A stretch of DNA of 32,981 nucleotides. Origin: JALZIF01 sp964584905. Lineage in GTDB: Bacteria > Gemmatimonadota > Gemmatimonadetes > Gemmatimonadales > Gemmatimonadaceae. The notes under the pieces were generated by a model. The model was not told where the DNA came from and made no database searches. It saw only the letters and a list, made by a program, of their open reading frames with translations. Where the stretch lies: contig CAZPCC010000059.1 of NCBI GenBank assembly GCA_964584905.1, positions 1 to 32,981 on the forward strand, given 5' to 3'. This document shows, piece after piece, positions 23,612-30,802 of the stretch (the stretch's first letter is position 1; every line of letters starts with the position of its first letter). A program made the translations under genes and the position numbers.

Positions 23612-24655
23612 TCAGGCGGCCTTGCGCAGCGCCAAGCCAATCGGGAGCATGAGCAACGGCGCGACCTCATCTATGACGAGAGCGTCGAACGCACCGTCAC
23701 GCACCCGCAGTCGCTGCAGCGGGTTGGCGAGCTCGACCGTCATTCTGAGCCGCCCAGCGAGCATTTCTGTCAGGCTGGGAACGCGCGCGCCACCGCCGCA
23801 TGTGTAGATGTTCTTGAGAGGACTCGACGCGCGAGACGATGTTGCCAGAAATGCTGCCGCGCGCTCGATGCCGACGGCGATCTCTTCGCCGCGGGTCGCG
23901 AGCACCGCCTGCAAATGCGGGGACTGCTCATAACCCTGCAACAGCGCATCGGCCTGCTCTACGGTCAAGCCGCGCTCGCGCTGCAGATCCTCGCGCAAGC
24001 GGCGCGTTCCCACACCGATGTCGCGGGTGAGCAGCGGCACTCCGTCGTCGAGAATGTTGATGTTGGTTACTTCGTGGCCAATGTTCACCAGGCAGACCAC
24101 GCCGTGCATCGCTTCGGGATAATTGAGCTCGAAGGCGTTATGCAGTGCGAAGGCATCGACGTCGACGATCGACGGTGTGACGTCGGCATCAGTGAGCAGG
24201 CGCATCTTGCTTTCGACCAGATCCCGCTTGGCGGCAACCAGCAGCACGGCCATCTCGGGGTCGGTGCCCTCGGGATCAAGGATTTGGAAGTCGAGTTCGA
24301 CCGATTCCATGTCAAACGGAACGTGTTGCTCCGCTTCCCACCGGATCACGTCGCGCGCCTCGTGCTCCTTGGCGCGGGCGATCTGAATCTTCTTGATGAT
24401 CACGTCGCGGCCGCCGACAGCGGTGACCACATTCCTGAGCGGCACACCCGTCGCAATGAGCGCATCCTTAATTGCGCCGGCGACGATGCCGGGATCCATG
24501 ACCTCGCCCTCGACGATCGCATCCGCGATCAGCGGGCTGATCGAGACCTTCACCAGCTCGGGCTCGCTCTTGGCGTGGTCAACGACCGCGACCTTGATGA
24601 GCCCGGATCCAATGTCGAGGCCAATCGTCGTCTTTTTCCGACCGAAGAGCACCAT
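23612..24655 (-). CDS. pilM: Type IV pilus assembly protein PilM
   Basis: The 347-residue cytoplasmic actin-like ATPase belongs to the FtsA/PilM fold. MVLFGRKKTTIGLDIGSGLIKVAVV contains the phosphate-1 motif, VVCLVNIGHEVTNINIL the phosphate-2 motif and IYTCGGGARVPSL the adenosine motif. The segment RWEAEQHVPFDMESV is characteristic of PilM. The protein recruits PilN and links pilus assembly to the cytoplasmic motor. It is the first gene of the pilMNOPQ-lipoprotein run. A 240-base gap containing hairpins separates it from the pilX gene, so it may have its own promoter, although none was clearly recognised. Confidence 0.94.
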   Translation of the reverse strand: MVLFGRKKTTIGLDIGSGLIKVAVVDHAKSEPELVKVSISPLIADAIVEGEVMDPGIVAGAIKDALIATGVPLRNVVTAVGGRDVIIKKIQIARAKEHEARDVIRWEAEQHVPFDMESVELDFQILDPEGTDPEMAVLLVAAKRDLVESKMRLLTDADVTPSIVDVDAFALHNAFELNYPEAMHGVVCLVNIGHEVTNINILDDGVPLLTRDIGVGTRRLREDLQRERGLTVEQADALLQGYEQSPHLQAVLATRGEEIAVGIERAAAFLATSSRASSPLKNIYTCGGGARVPSLTEMLAGRLRMTVELANPLQRLRVRDGAFDALVIDEVAPLLMLPIGLALRKAA

Positions 24656-24764
24656 GGAAGTTCCGGGAGAGAGAGGCTGCTACTGCGGAGTCACACCGCG
24701 ATACAGTTTGCGGCGACCGGCCGATGCCGGCGTCTTCCCCCGTGACACGACTCGCGGCACGAAA

Positions 24765-24788
24765 CGTCACAGCGTGACGCCCGTGACG
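24765..24788. promoter_or_regulatory. Clustered GTGACG half-sites upstream of pilM
   Basis: CGTCAC (24765-24770) is inverted against GTGACG (24774-24779), and a second GTGACG follows at 24783-24788. A further CGTGAC lies at 24741-24746. The spacing between the direct copies is nine bases. The cluster is 110 to 135 bases upstream of pilM and may be an operator; no regulator can be named. Confidence 0.3.
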
Positions 24789-24802
24789 AGCCGGGATGCA
24801 AC

Positions 24803-24833
24803 GCGGCGCACCCAGCCTAGCCAGGTGCGCCGC
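24803..24833 (-). terminator. 10-bp perfect hairpin after pilX, possible terminator
   Basis: GCGGCGCACC (24803-24812) pairs perfectly with GGTGCGCCGC (24824-24833) around an 11-base loop. It lies about 60 bases after the pilX stop and 150 bases before pilM. There is no T run after it on the minus strand, so it may slow or partly end transcription, or protect RNA ends, rather than act as a full intrinsic terminator. Confidence 0.45.
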
Positions 24834-24895
24834 GAAAGTCTGCATCATTTTGTTTCAGCCTGATAAGTGCTGTTGCACCTGTCGGCCTCGCAAGG

Positions 24896-26038
24896 TCAGT
24901 ACAGCTCAGCCCATGGCCGGTCGGCCATTAAGGTAGGCAAGGCACTGGCCTGCAGCACCTTCGAGAGAATGCAGCTGGAGTAGGTGATCACCGCATTCCC
25001 GAGTACGACGTTCTGCGCCAGGTTCACGTTGGCCGCCATTACGCCGCCGTTGAAGTGACCTCCCGTACCCTGCGTGTCGAGGTCTCCCCTGACGATCACC
25101 GGACCATAGAATTCAAAACCACCGGTTACGTGCAGGTTACCGCCAACGAGCAGAATCCCCTGTCCGCTACCGCCTGTTACATGCAGGTCGCCAGGTGCGT
25201 ACAGGATCGGATAGTAGCTCTCACACGCTCCCGGCAGCAGGAGATTGCGGTTCGGGTCTCCCCAATTGCCGACAACGGAGGGGTTGCAAACACCGCCGAT
25301 TACTGAAGGTCCGGTTGGGCCGCCGCTGATGATCTTGGACATGGCAGTTAGCGATGCCCAGTTAATGCCGTTGCCGAAGTCGAAGTACGTACTCGTGTCG
25401 GCCGCGGCAGTGTTGGACTGGATCTTCGGCGTTCCGTTGATGCAATTGTAGTTCGAGCAGCCGCTGACCTGAATCTGCGATGAATCGCCCGTCGCAATGC
25501 CCGGGAGGCCGGGCCCGGCGGCCGGGCACGACCACCCGGCGTACGGCGTATCATCGCCGTTGATGTAGGAGCTGCCACCGATCTTCGTGGCACCCCGTGT
25601 CGTTAGGGCACCGAGGATGTTGATGTCGAAAGGTACTAGTGCAACGACGGTGCTGGCGCGTCTCCGGGCCCGGGCACCGAGAATCGTTCCTGCGCTCCCC
25701 TCCGATGCCGCCAGAAAGAGCGGAATGTTGGCATTGCCTATCCGGGTGACCCGCACTCGTGCGGTAGCACCATGGGACGTGTAGACATTGCTGGTCGAAT
25801 CGACCTGGCCGATTGGCATGGTGTTCCAGGCGGAGCCTCTCCAGTCGGCAGAAACGGTACGGTACATCCCGAACTCGGCCGCTGCCATGGCGCTCGACTG
25901 CAGCTGCTGGTTTCGGGCCATTCGGCCTTGCTGCATCGAGGCGAAGAATATACCGGCGATGAGCGTACCGATCACGACGATCGCAAAAATGGCGACCGCC
26001 AGAGCGAAGCCCTCACGCGGATGTGCAATGCGTCGCAT
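24896..26038 (-). CDS. PilX-like minor pilin with large cysteine-containing, beta-helix-like tail (set 1)
   Basis: The 380-residue protein begins with a prepilin-like segment: REG, then FALAVAIFAIVVIGTLIAG (11-29). Glu at position +5 is absent, as in PilX proteins. The rest is unusual. It has GWSCPAAGPGLPGIATGD, a cysteine cluster (SGCSNYNC), NWGDPNRN, GACESYYPILY and then glycine-rich strand repeats (GDLHVTGGSGQGILLVGGNLHVTGG and onward, about 275-345). Those resemble a right-handed beta-helix or bactofilin-like repeat. It ends RPWAELY. The gene at 30803 encodes a clear paralogue. AGGAGA lies six bases before the ATG. It is the last gene of the fimT-pilV-pilW-pilX set and probably forms part of the pilus tip complex. 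Confidence 0.82.
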   Translation of the reverse strand: MRRIAHPREGFALAVAIFAIVVIGTLIAGIFFASMQQGRMARNQQLQSSAMAAAEFGMYRTVSADWRGSAWNTMPIGQVDSTSNVYTSHGATARVRVTRIGNANIPLFLAASEGSAGTILGARARRRASTVVALVPFDINILGALTTRGATKIGGSSYINGDDTPYAGWSCPAAGPGLPGIATGDSSQIQVSGCSNYNCINGTPKIQSNTAAADTSTYFDFGNGINWASLTAMSKIISGGPTGPSVIGGVCNPSVVGNWGDPNRNLLLPGACESYYPILYAPGDLHVTGGSGQGILLVGGNLHVTGGFEFYGPVIVRGDLDTQGTGGHFNGGVMAANVNLAQNVVLGNAVITYSSCILSKVLQASALPTLMADRPWAELY

Positions 26039-26046
26039 AACGTCTC

Positions 26047-26997
26047 CTAGTAGTTGCGAAGAGCGACAACCGTACGAAGTGAATCCACATAGTGCCCATT
26101 TGCCGCACGCTTCTGGCCGCCCGTTCGCATTGCGACGGCGGACTGGGCGCGCGCTACGACCTCGACGCTGCGCACACGCGGTGCATCGGCGGCGGCCGTA
26201 ACCGCATTACCAACCGAGTCCCGATACGTGAACCGCAGCCCGGTCGCGCCCGACGACGCATAAGGCATCAACGGTCCAGCGACAGTCTGAATGTTGCTCC
26301 ACGCCGGCGAACGCGATGGGACGAAGTCACGATAGCCCATGTACCACAGCCGGTCAGTCGCTGACTGATAGAGCGAGTACCGCACACGCCGGAAGAATCG
26401 GATCGGTGCGCCTACCGGCACCGACAGCGGGAGTGTGTCGTTCAGCACGAAGGTCATCGCGCCGGCCGCTTCCAGCACGTTCGAAGTAAAGCCGGTTGTG
26501 GTTGGACAAGCACCGACGCTCGGAGCTGCGACGATCTGCCTGGCTATCAGTGTGTCAGTGAGCGAATCGCGCGAATCGAAGATGAACATGGAGTCGCTCA
26601 GCAAGGGCGCCGCGGCCCACGAAGTGAGTCCGGCATCGCTCTGCAGCGCGACCGGCGGCACCGTTATGGTGGTCCGCGCCAGGTTGATCGTGCAGACGAT
26701 GCTCGCCCCGGTAGGCGCTCTGAACTCCACCGCCGAGTCCATCATGCTGATGAGATCGCCTTCGAGCGGCGCCATGCCGCGCATCTCCGCCGGGAGCAAA
26801 TCTCCGATCCTGCGCAGATTGTCGCGGACATCCATTACTTCGGTTGCGCCATCGTAAAACCGCTCCTGTTCCATCACCACCGCCAGCAACCCGCCGACGA
26901 CGATGCTAAGGAGCACTATCGCCACCATTATCTCGATGAGCGTGAACCCGCGGCGCGGTCGCCGGCCGGCACGCCTCACAAATTTCAAGGAAGACAT
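26047..26997 (-). CDS. PilW-like minor pilin (set 1)
   Basis: The 316-residue prepilin has a basic leader, the cleavage site RRG/FTLIE (Glu at +5) and the hydrophobic helix IMVAIVLLSIVVGGLLAVV. A long C-terminal domain follows with one likely cysteine pair (SIVCTINL and GACPTTTGF) and RRVRYSLYQSATDRLWYMGYRDF. That order and length resemble PilW minor pilins. The ATG overlaps the pilV stop by 13 bases, showing coupling. It has a paralogue at 31972-32871 with the same motifs. It probably helps start pilus assembly or forms the tip with PilV, PilX and FimT. Confidence 0.85.
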   Translation of the reverse strand: MSSLKFVRRAGRRPRRGFTLIEIMVAIVLLSIVVGGLLAVVMEQERFYDGATEVMDVRDNLRRIGDLLPAEMRGMAPLEGDLISMMDSAVEFRAPTGASIVCTINLARTTITVPPVALQSDAGLTSWAAAPLLSDSMFIFDSRDSLTDTLIARQIVAAPSVGACPTTTGFTSNVLEAAGAMTFVLNDTLPLSVPVGAPIRFFRRVRYSLYQSATDRLWYMGYRDFVPSRSPAWSNIQTVAGPLMPYASSGATGLRFTYRDSVGNAVTAAADAPRVRSVEVVARAQSAVAMRTGGQKRAANGHYVDSLRTVVALRNY

Positions 26998-27371
26998 TGC
27001 ACCACGCTCTGATAAGCTTGAGTGCGCAAACCTCTGCGATTGCGGTACTGTACCGTATCCGTCACCTGGTACATTCGAAATGCTGCGTTACCGAGTTGGC
27101 TGACCGCCCAACGCTCGCTGATACCGGCGCCCGATGCCGAACCGCTGGCCACCGGACAGCGAGTCGCCCGCATGGTTTCGAATCGCGCCGCCGCAATCGC
27201 GGCGGCGTCACTCTGAATCTCGGCATTCCCCATCATCCGCGTCACGGTGGCCGCCGCGCTGGCGAGTCCGAGCACACCGACGGTCAGTATCATGATCGCG
27301 GCGATCACTTCGACGATCGTGAATCCGGCCCGCGCTCCCGGCGCTCTTTTTACTGCTTGGCGGCGTTTCAC
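26985..27371 (-). CDS. PilV-like minor pilin (set 1)
   Basis: This is a short prepilin with a cleavage site ARAG/FTIVEV and helix IAAIMILTVGVLGLASAAATV, followed by a small domain with two cysteines (TRCPVASG and VVQCLP at the end). The frame is open to 27416, but the GTG at 27371-27369 overlaps the fimT stop as GTGA and has GGGAG just upstream. The 128-residue form is therefore preferred. It lies between fimT and pilW in the usual minor-pilin order. The last residues resemble the tail of the partial gene at the right edge. Confidence 0.85.
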   Translation of the reverse strand: MKRRQAVKRAPGARAGFTIVEVIAAIMILTVGVLGLASAAATVTRMMGNAEIQSDAAAIAAARFETMRATRCPVASGSASGAGISERWAVSQLGNAAFRMYQVTDTVQYRNRRGLRTQAYQSVVQCLP

Positions 27372-27829
27372 TGGCAGCTCCCTTCGGTAATGATTCTGCC
27401 AAACCGCGTAACGCAAACCGAATCGGCACGCGCGTTGCGCGATAGGCGAACTACTTGATAGGCGCCGGACATTCCCGGTGCGAATCCGCGAGGATTGAAC
27501 CGAATCGTGTCAGGCGACATCGCAATGGCGACCGAGTGCTCCGAATGCACATCCAGCGGAACTCCGACCGTGTCGAACTGCGAGCCCACTTCCAGCCTCA
27601 CGTGCACGAGGTTGCCGGTTCGCACGAAGCGTGTGGTGCGACCGTTGTGGATCGCCGACGCACGCGCCACCGCCAGCATTGCCGCGACTTCCTGCTTGGC
27701 CGACCGCACGGCGTTCCTCTCCGCTATGCGTCGTCCCGATGGCGTGGATACGATCGCGAGAATGCCGACGATCGTCACGACAATGAGCAGCTCGATCAAG
27801 GTGAATCCCTTACGTCTCGAATCAATCAT
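27368..27829 (-). CDS. fimT: FimT/GspH-type minor pilin
   Basis: This prepilin has leader MIDSRRKG and mature N-terminus FTLIELLIVVTIVGILAIV. A GspH/FimT domain follows, with SAKQEVAAMLAVARASAIHNGRTTRFV, the usual second helix region. The frame is open to 27871, but the ATG at 27829 is preferred. GGAGG lies six bases upstream, and a sigma-54 promoter would place the transcript start inside the longer reading frame. This gives 153 residues, typical for FimT. It is the first gene of the set-1 minor-pilin operon, behind the pilS-pilR pair. Confidence 0.88.
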   Translation of the reverse strand: MIDSRRKGFTLIELLIVVTIVGILAIVSTPSGRRIAERNAVRSAKQEVAAMLAVARASAIHNGRTTRFVRTGNLVHVRLEVGSQFDTVGVPLDVHSEHSVAIAMSPDTIRFNPRGFAPGMSGAYQVVRLSRNARADSVCVTRFGRIITEGSCQ

Positions 27830-27853
27830 GTATTCCTCCGTCACGAGGGGAGC

Positions 27854-27870
27854 AGGCGACTCTCGTGCCA
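27854..27870 (-). promoter_or_regulatory. Sigma-54 promoter in front of fimT
   Basis: On the minus strand, TGGCACG (27870-27864), four bases AGAG, then TCGC (27859-27856) match the sigma-54 consensus TGGCACG-N4-TTGC with one mismatch. The spacing between the invariant GG and GC is the required ten bases. Transcription would begin near 27845, leaving a leader of about 16 bases that just includes the GGAGG of fimT. The adjacent genes encode a PilS-like kinase and a sigma-54 activator, so control of these minor pilins by that pair is likely. Confidence 0.7.
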
Positions 27871-27983
27871 TTCGCTAAGTCGTTGGACAGCACTGACTTG
27901 GAAATGCGACAACGGCGTGGCCATACGCTACCAAGTAGCGTGACCGCACCTCTTTGCATACCGACGACGCGCTCTGGCGCGCG

Positions 27984-29363
27984 TCACGTGCCGAGGCCGT
28001 ACTCGCGAATCTTGTAGAGCAGAGCGCGATGGGAGAGATCGAGCAACCTCGCGGCATGCGTGCGATTCCCGGCCGTGCGTCCCAGCGCCGACGCGATGAG
28101 AGTGCGCTCGAGCTCACGCACCCGTCGCTTGACCGACAGGTCCCCGTCGGAGATGGAGCGGCTGCCACCCGTCGCAGGCTGCTCGCCGTTCACGACCAAT
28201 GGCAGGTGCGAAACCTCCACGGTTCCACCGCCGGCGAGCACCAATGCGCGCTCGATCGCGTTCTCCAGCTCTCTCACGTTGCCGGGCCACGCATGATGGG
28301 CCAACGCCGAGAGTGCGGCCGGCGAGATGGCGGCGGAGGGCATGTCGAGCGACTGCGCATAACGCCTCACGAAATGCTGCGCCAGCGCCGGGATGTCCCC
28401 GGAACGGTCGCGCAAGGCCGGCAGGTGGATTGATACGACGTTTATCCGGTAATACAGATCCTCGCGGAAACGGCGCTCGCCTACTTCTCCCGCCAGATCC
28501 CGGTTCGTGGCCGCGATCACCCGAACATCCACCCGGCGCGCCGCGGACCCGCCAACAGGGCGTATCTCCGACTCCTGCAGTGCCCGAAGCAGCTTCACCT
28601 GAAGCGGAAACGGCAGCTCGCCGATCTCATCGAGAAAGAGCGTGCCGCCCTCCGCCTCCGCGAACAAGCCAACCCGATCGGCTATTGCTCCCGTAAACGC
28701 GCCGCGCACGTGCCCGAACAGCTCGCTTTCGAGTAGGGACTCGGGAATCGCGCCGCAGTTGACCGCCACGAATGGCGCGCCGGCGCGCGGGCTCTCATCG
28801 TGAACGAGGCGTGCCAGCAGTTCCTTTCCCGTCCCACTCTCGCCGGTAACCAGCACCGTAGAGGGGTAGCGAGCCACTTTGCGCGCCACACCCAGCGCAT
28901 CGCATAACGCCTTGCTGCCGCCGATGATACTCGGCGCCAGCTGACGACCTTCCAGCTCCGACTCCAGCGCCTGAACGCGCGCGAGCAGCCGCTCGCGCTC
29001 CACCGCCTTGCGAACTACCAGAACGATCTCCTCGGCGTGGAAGGGCTTGGCGATGTAATCGTATGCCCCGAGCTGCATCGCCCCGATCGCCGTTTCCACA
29101 TCGCCATACGCCGTCATCGCGATCACCAGCGCCCTGCCCCCTCCGGACCGATAGCGCTTCAGCATCTCCAGCCCGCCGAGACGGGGCATGCGAAGATCGC
29201 ACAGAATGATCGTAGGTTGCATACCGGCGGCCGTCGTCAGGGCCTCTTCGCCGTCGGACGCCGTCGATACCTGATATCCCTCGTCGGCGAGAATGCGCGA
29301 CACTGTGTGGCGGAGCGCTGGCTCATCGTCCACCACGAGTACACGTACGGCAGACGTGATCAC
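27984..29363 (-). CDS. pilR: PilR-like sigma-54 response regulator
   Basis: The 459-residue NtrC-family regulator has a canonical receiver: acidic pocket VDDE (11-14), phosphoacceptor D56 in ILCDLRMP and the late lysine K106 in AKPF. The AAA+ domain has Walker A GESGTGKE (174-181), GAFTGA (221-226) and LFLDEIGE. A Fis-type helix-turn-helix (NRTHAARLLDLSHRALLYKI) ends the protein. Phosphorylated by the neighbouring kinase, it should activate sigma-54 promoters. The best candidate is the one at 27854-27870, immediately downstream of the gene. GTG start and kinase stop overlap (GTGA). The PilR name rests on context; NtrC-family relatives are very similar. Confidence 0.9.
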   Translation of the reverse strand: MITSAVRVLVVDDEPALRHTVSRILADEGYQVSTASDGEEALTTAAGMQPTIILCDLRMPRLGGLEMLKRYRSGGGRALVIAMTAYGDVETAIGAMQLGAYDYIAKPFHAEEIVLVVRKAVERERLLARVQALESELEGRQLAPSIIGGSKALCDALGVARKVARYPSTVLVTGESGTGKELLARLVHDESPRAGAPFVAVNCGAIPESLLESELFGHVRGAFTGAIADRVGLFAEAEGGTLFLDEIGELPFPLQVKLLRALQESEIRPVGGSAARRVDVRVIAATNRDLAGEVGERRFREDLYYRINVVSIHLPALRDRSGDIPALAQHFVRRYAQSLDMPSAAISPAALSALAHHAWPGNVRELENAIERALVLAGGGTVEVSHLPLVVNGEQPATGGSRSISDGDLSVKRRVRELERTLIASALGRTAGNRTHAARLLDLSHRALLYKIREYGLGT

Positions 29364-30664
29364 GACCGCACCTGGACATGCGGCGGCGGAACGATTGCGC
29401 GCCCTTGGTCAGCGGCAGGCAGCAATACGACGAACGCTGCCCCTCCTTCGCGCGCGCGCCGGGCAAATACGATTCCTCCCGCATCCTCCACCGTGCGTGC
29501 GACGATTGCCAGTCCCAACCCGGTACCCGCTCCCGGGTCTTTCGTTGTGAAGAACGGGTCGAATACGCGCTCGAGATCCTCGTCCGGTATCCCCGGCCCT
29601 GAATCCGAGATTATAAGCTCCACCAGTTCCCCAGGCAGCGCACCCTCTCGCCAGGCCGTTATACGAAGTGCGGAGGTGCGCGGCATCGGCGCATTTCGCG
29701 GATCGTCGGCCCGTTGTGCGCCCCGTCCAATGGCGCCGTCGAGTGTGGCAGGCCGTCCACGTATCGTTAATGTCCCCGTTACCGGAGTCGCCTGTGCGGC
29801 GTTCAGTATCAGGTTTACCAGAACCTGGTCAATTGCGTGCGAATCCACTCGGACGGGAACCAGCTCTCCTTCGAACGCCGTCTGGACTTTCACGTGCGCC
29901 AGTGCGCCCTGGTCCTTCAGAAAGGCAGTTACCCGCGATACGCTCTCCGCCATGTTGACGAGCGATGCGGCCGAGCGACGAGGGCGGGCATAGTCGAGAA
30001 GCCCGCGCATGATCCGATCGACGCGGGCAGCCTCACGGCCCAGGTCGCGCAGCATGCCTAGCGACTCGGCATCGGTCGCCACGCGGCGGGAGAGCAGGTG
30101 CACGTAGCCGTTTATGGCGCCAAGCGGATTGCCGACCTCGTGCGCGACGCCAGCGGCAAGCCGGCCGAGGCTCGCCATTTTTTCAACGCGAAGCATTCGC
30201 TCCTGGTCAGCGATCAGCTGGTCGGTCATGGTGTTGATCGACCGGGCCAACCGCACGAACTCGGGCGCACCCTGCTCGGGAACTCGGCTCGCGCGATCCC
30301 CCTGCGCGATCTGATCGGCCGCCTTCACCACCACGTCGAGCGGCTGGAGAACCAGGCGGCCCGTCAGGTGATAGCCGAAGGCCAGAAACACGAGAATGTC
30401 GGCAGTGACGAGACCGGTGAGCAGCAGGATGCCGCTCGGGCTGGCCAGCACCGCGTCGAACAGTACGATCGTCGTTATAGCGAGGAGCAGCGCGGCGGTC
30501 GCCAGGGTCGCCAAATTGACCAGCAGTTCGGTCCGCAGCGACACAGCGCGCTGGGCGCGAGAATCGAGTGATGGCTCAGCCACGATTCCACCGATGGTAC
30601 TCGGCGGAATCGTGTCAGATGCTGCGCTATGGGTGGGACGGAGAGCGGGCTCCGCTATTGGCAT
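29360..30664 (-). CDS. pilS: PilS-like sensor histidine kinase
   Basis: The 434-residue kinase has a hydrophilic N-terminal 45 residues and two membrane helices (about 48-70 and 76-98) with a very short periplasmic loop. A HAMP-like linker (about 100-153) leads to the phosphoacceptor H175 in AAGVAHEVGNPLGAI. The ATPase domain follows (LVNLILNAAQATP, DSGPGIPDED, FFTTKDPGAGTGLGLAI). The near absence of a periplasmic domain suggests it senses a membrane signal. PilS of Pseudomonas, known to sense pilin in the membrane, has six helices, so the topology differs. No ribosome binding site is visible at the ATG; a GTG at 30583 is a possible alternative start. It is coupled to the regulator by a four-base overlap. 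Confidence 0.88.
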   Translation of the reverse strand: MPIAEPALRPTHSAASDTIPPSTIGGIVAEPSLDSRAQRAVSLRTELLVNLATLATAALLLAITTIVLFDAVLASPSGILLLTGLVTADILVFLAFGYHLTGRLVLQPLDVVVKAADQIAQGDRASRVPEQGAPEFVRLARSINTMTDQLIADQERMLRVEKMASLGRLAAGVAHEVGNPLGAINGYVHLLSRRVATDAESLGMLRDLGREAARVDRIMRGLLDYARPRRSAASLVNMAESVSRVTAFLKDQGALAHVKVQTAFEGELVPVRVDSHAIDQVLVNLILNAAQATPVTGTLTIRGRPATLDGAIGRGAQRADDPRNAPMPRTSALRITAWREGALPGELVELIISDSGPGIPDEDLERVFDPFFTTKDPGAGTGLGLAIVARTVEDAGGIVFARRAREGGAAFVVLLPAADQGRAIVPPPHVQVRS

Positions 30665-30686
30665 TATGTCAGTCCGGTGTCAATTA

Positions 30687-30715
30687 GGGGACGGCCGGGT
30701 TGGCCGGTCTGTCCC
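30687..30715 (-). terminator. Hairpin between the set-2 pilX gene and pilS
   Basis: GGGAC (30688-30692) with GTCCC (30711-30715), and the adjoining GGCC with GGCC, form a stem interrupted by a 5-base bulge. It lies about 90 bases after the pilX-like stop. No T run follows, so it is a weak candidate for termination or RNA processing. Confidence 0.3.
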
Positions 30716-30802
30716 TTGCTGACACGACTGCTGCGGAGATACGTAACGCCAGCGTCGGATCCGGAGTCATGCCAACTAGCCAGCGAGACTCCGTCCGCGC
30801 CG

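Noticed and set aside
23609..24745. Plus-strand open frame of 378 codons opposite pilM
   Set aside because: It is a shadow of pilM with a His/Arg/Asp-rich composition and no family signature.
24797..24815. Possible sigma-54 promoter upstream of pilM (minus strand GGGTGC to TTGCA)
   Set aside because: The GG and GC elements are 11 rather than 10 bases apart and the GG element lacks CAC, so it fails the strict spacing rule.
24579..24848. Minus-strand open frame of 89 codons in the pilX-pilM gap
   Set aside because: It runs out of frame into pilM, passes through the hairpin and half-site region, and has no ribosome binding site or recognisable features.
27372..27416. Longer N-terminus for the set-1 PilV starting with TTG at 27416
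   Set aside because: The GTG at 27371 has a ribosome binding site, overlaps the fimT stop as GTGA and gives a normal prepilin leader length.
30663..30683. TTGACA and CATAAT boxes just before pilS (minus strand)
   Set aside because: They are only 9 bases apart, too close for a sigma-70 promoter, and CATAAT overlaps the proposed start codon.
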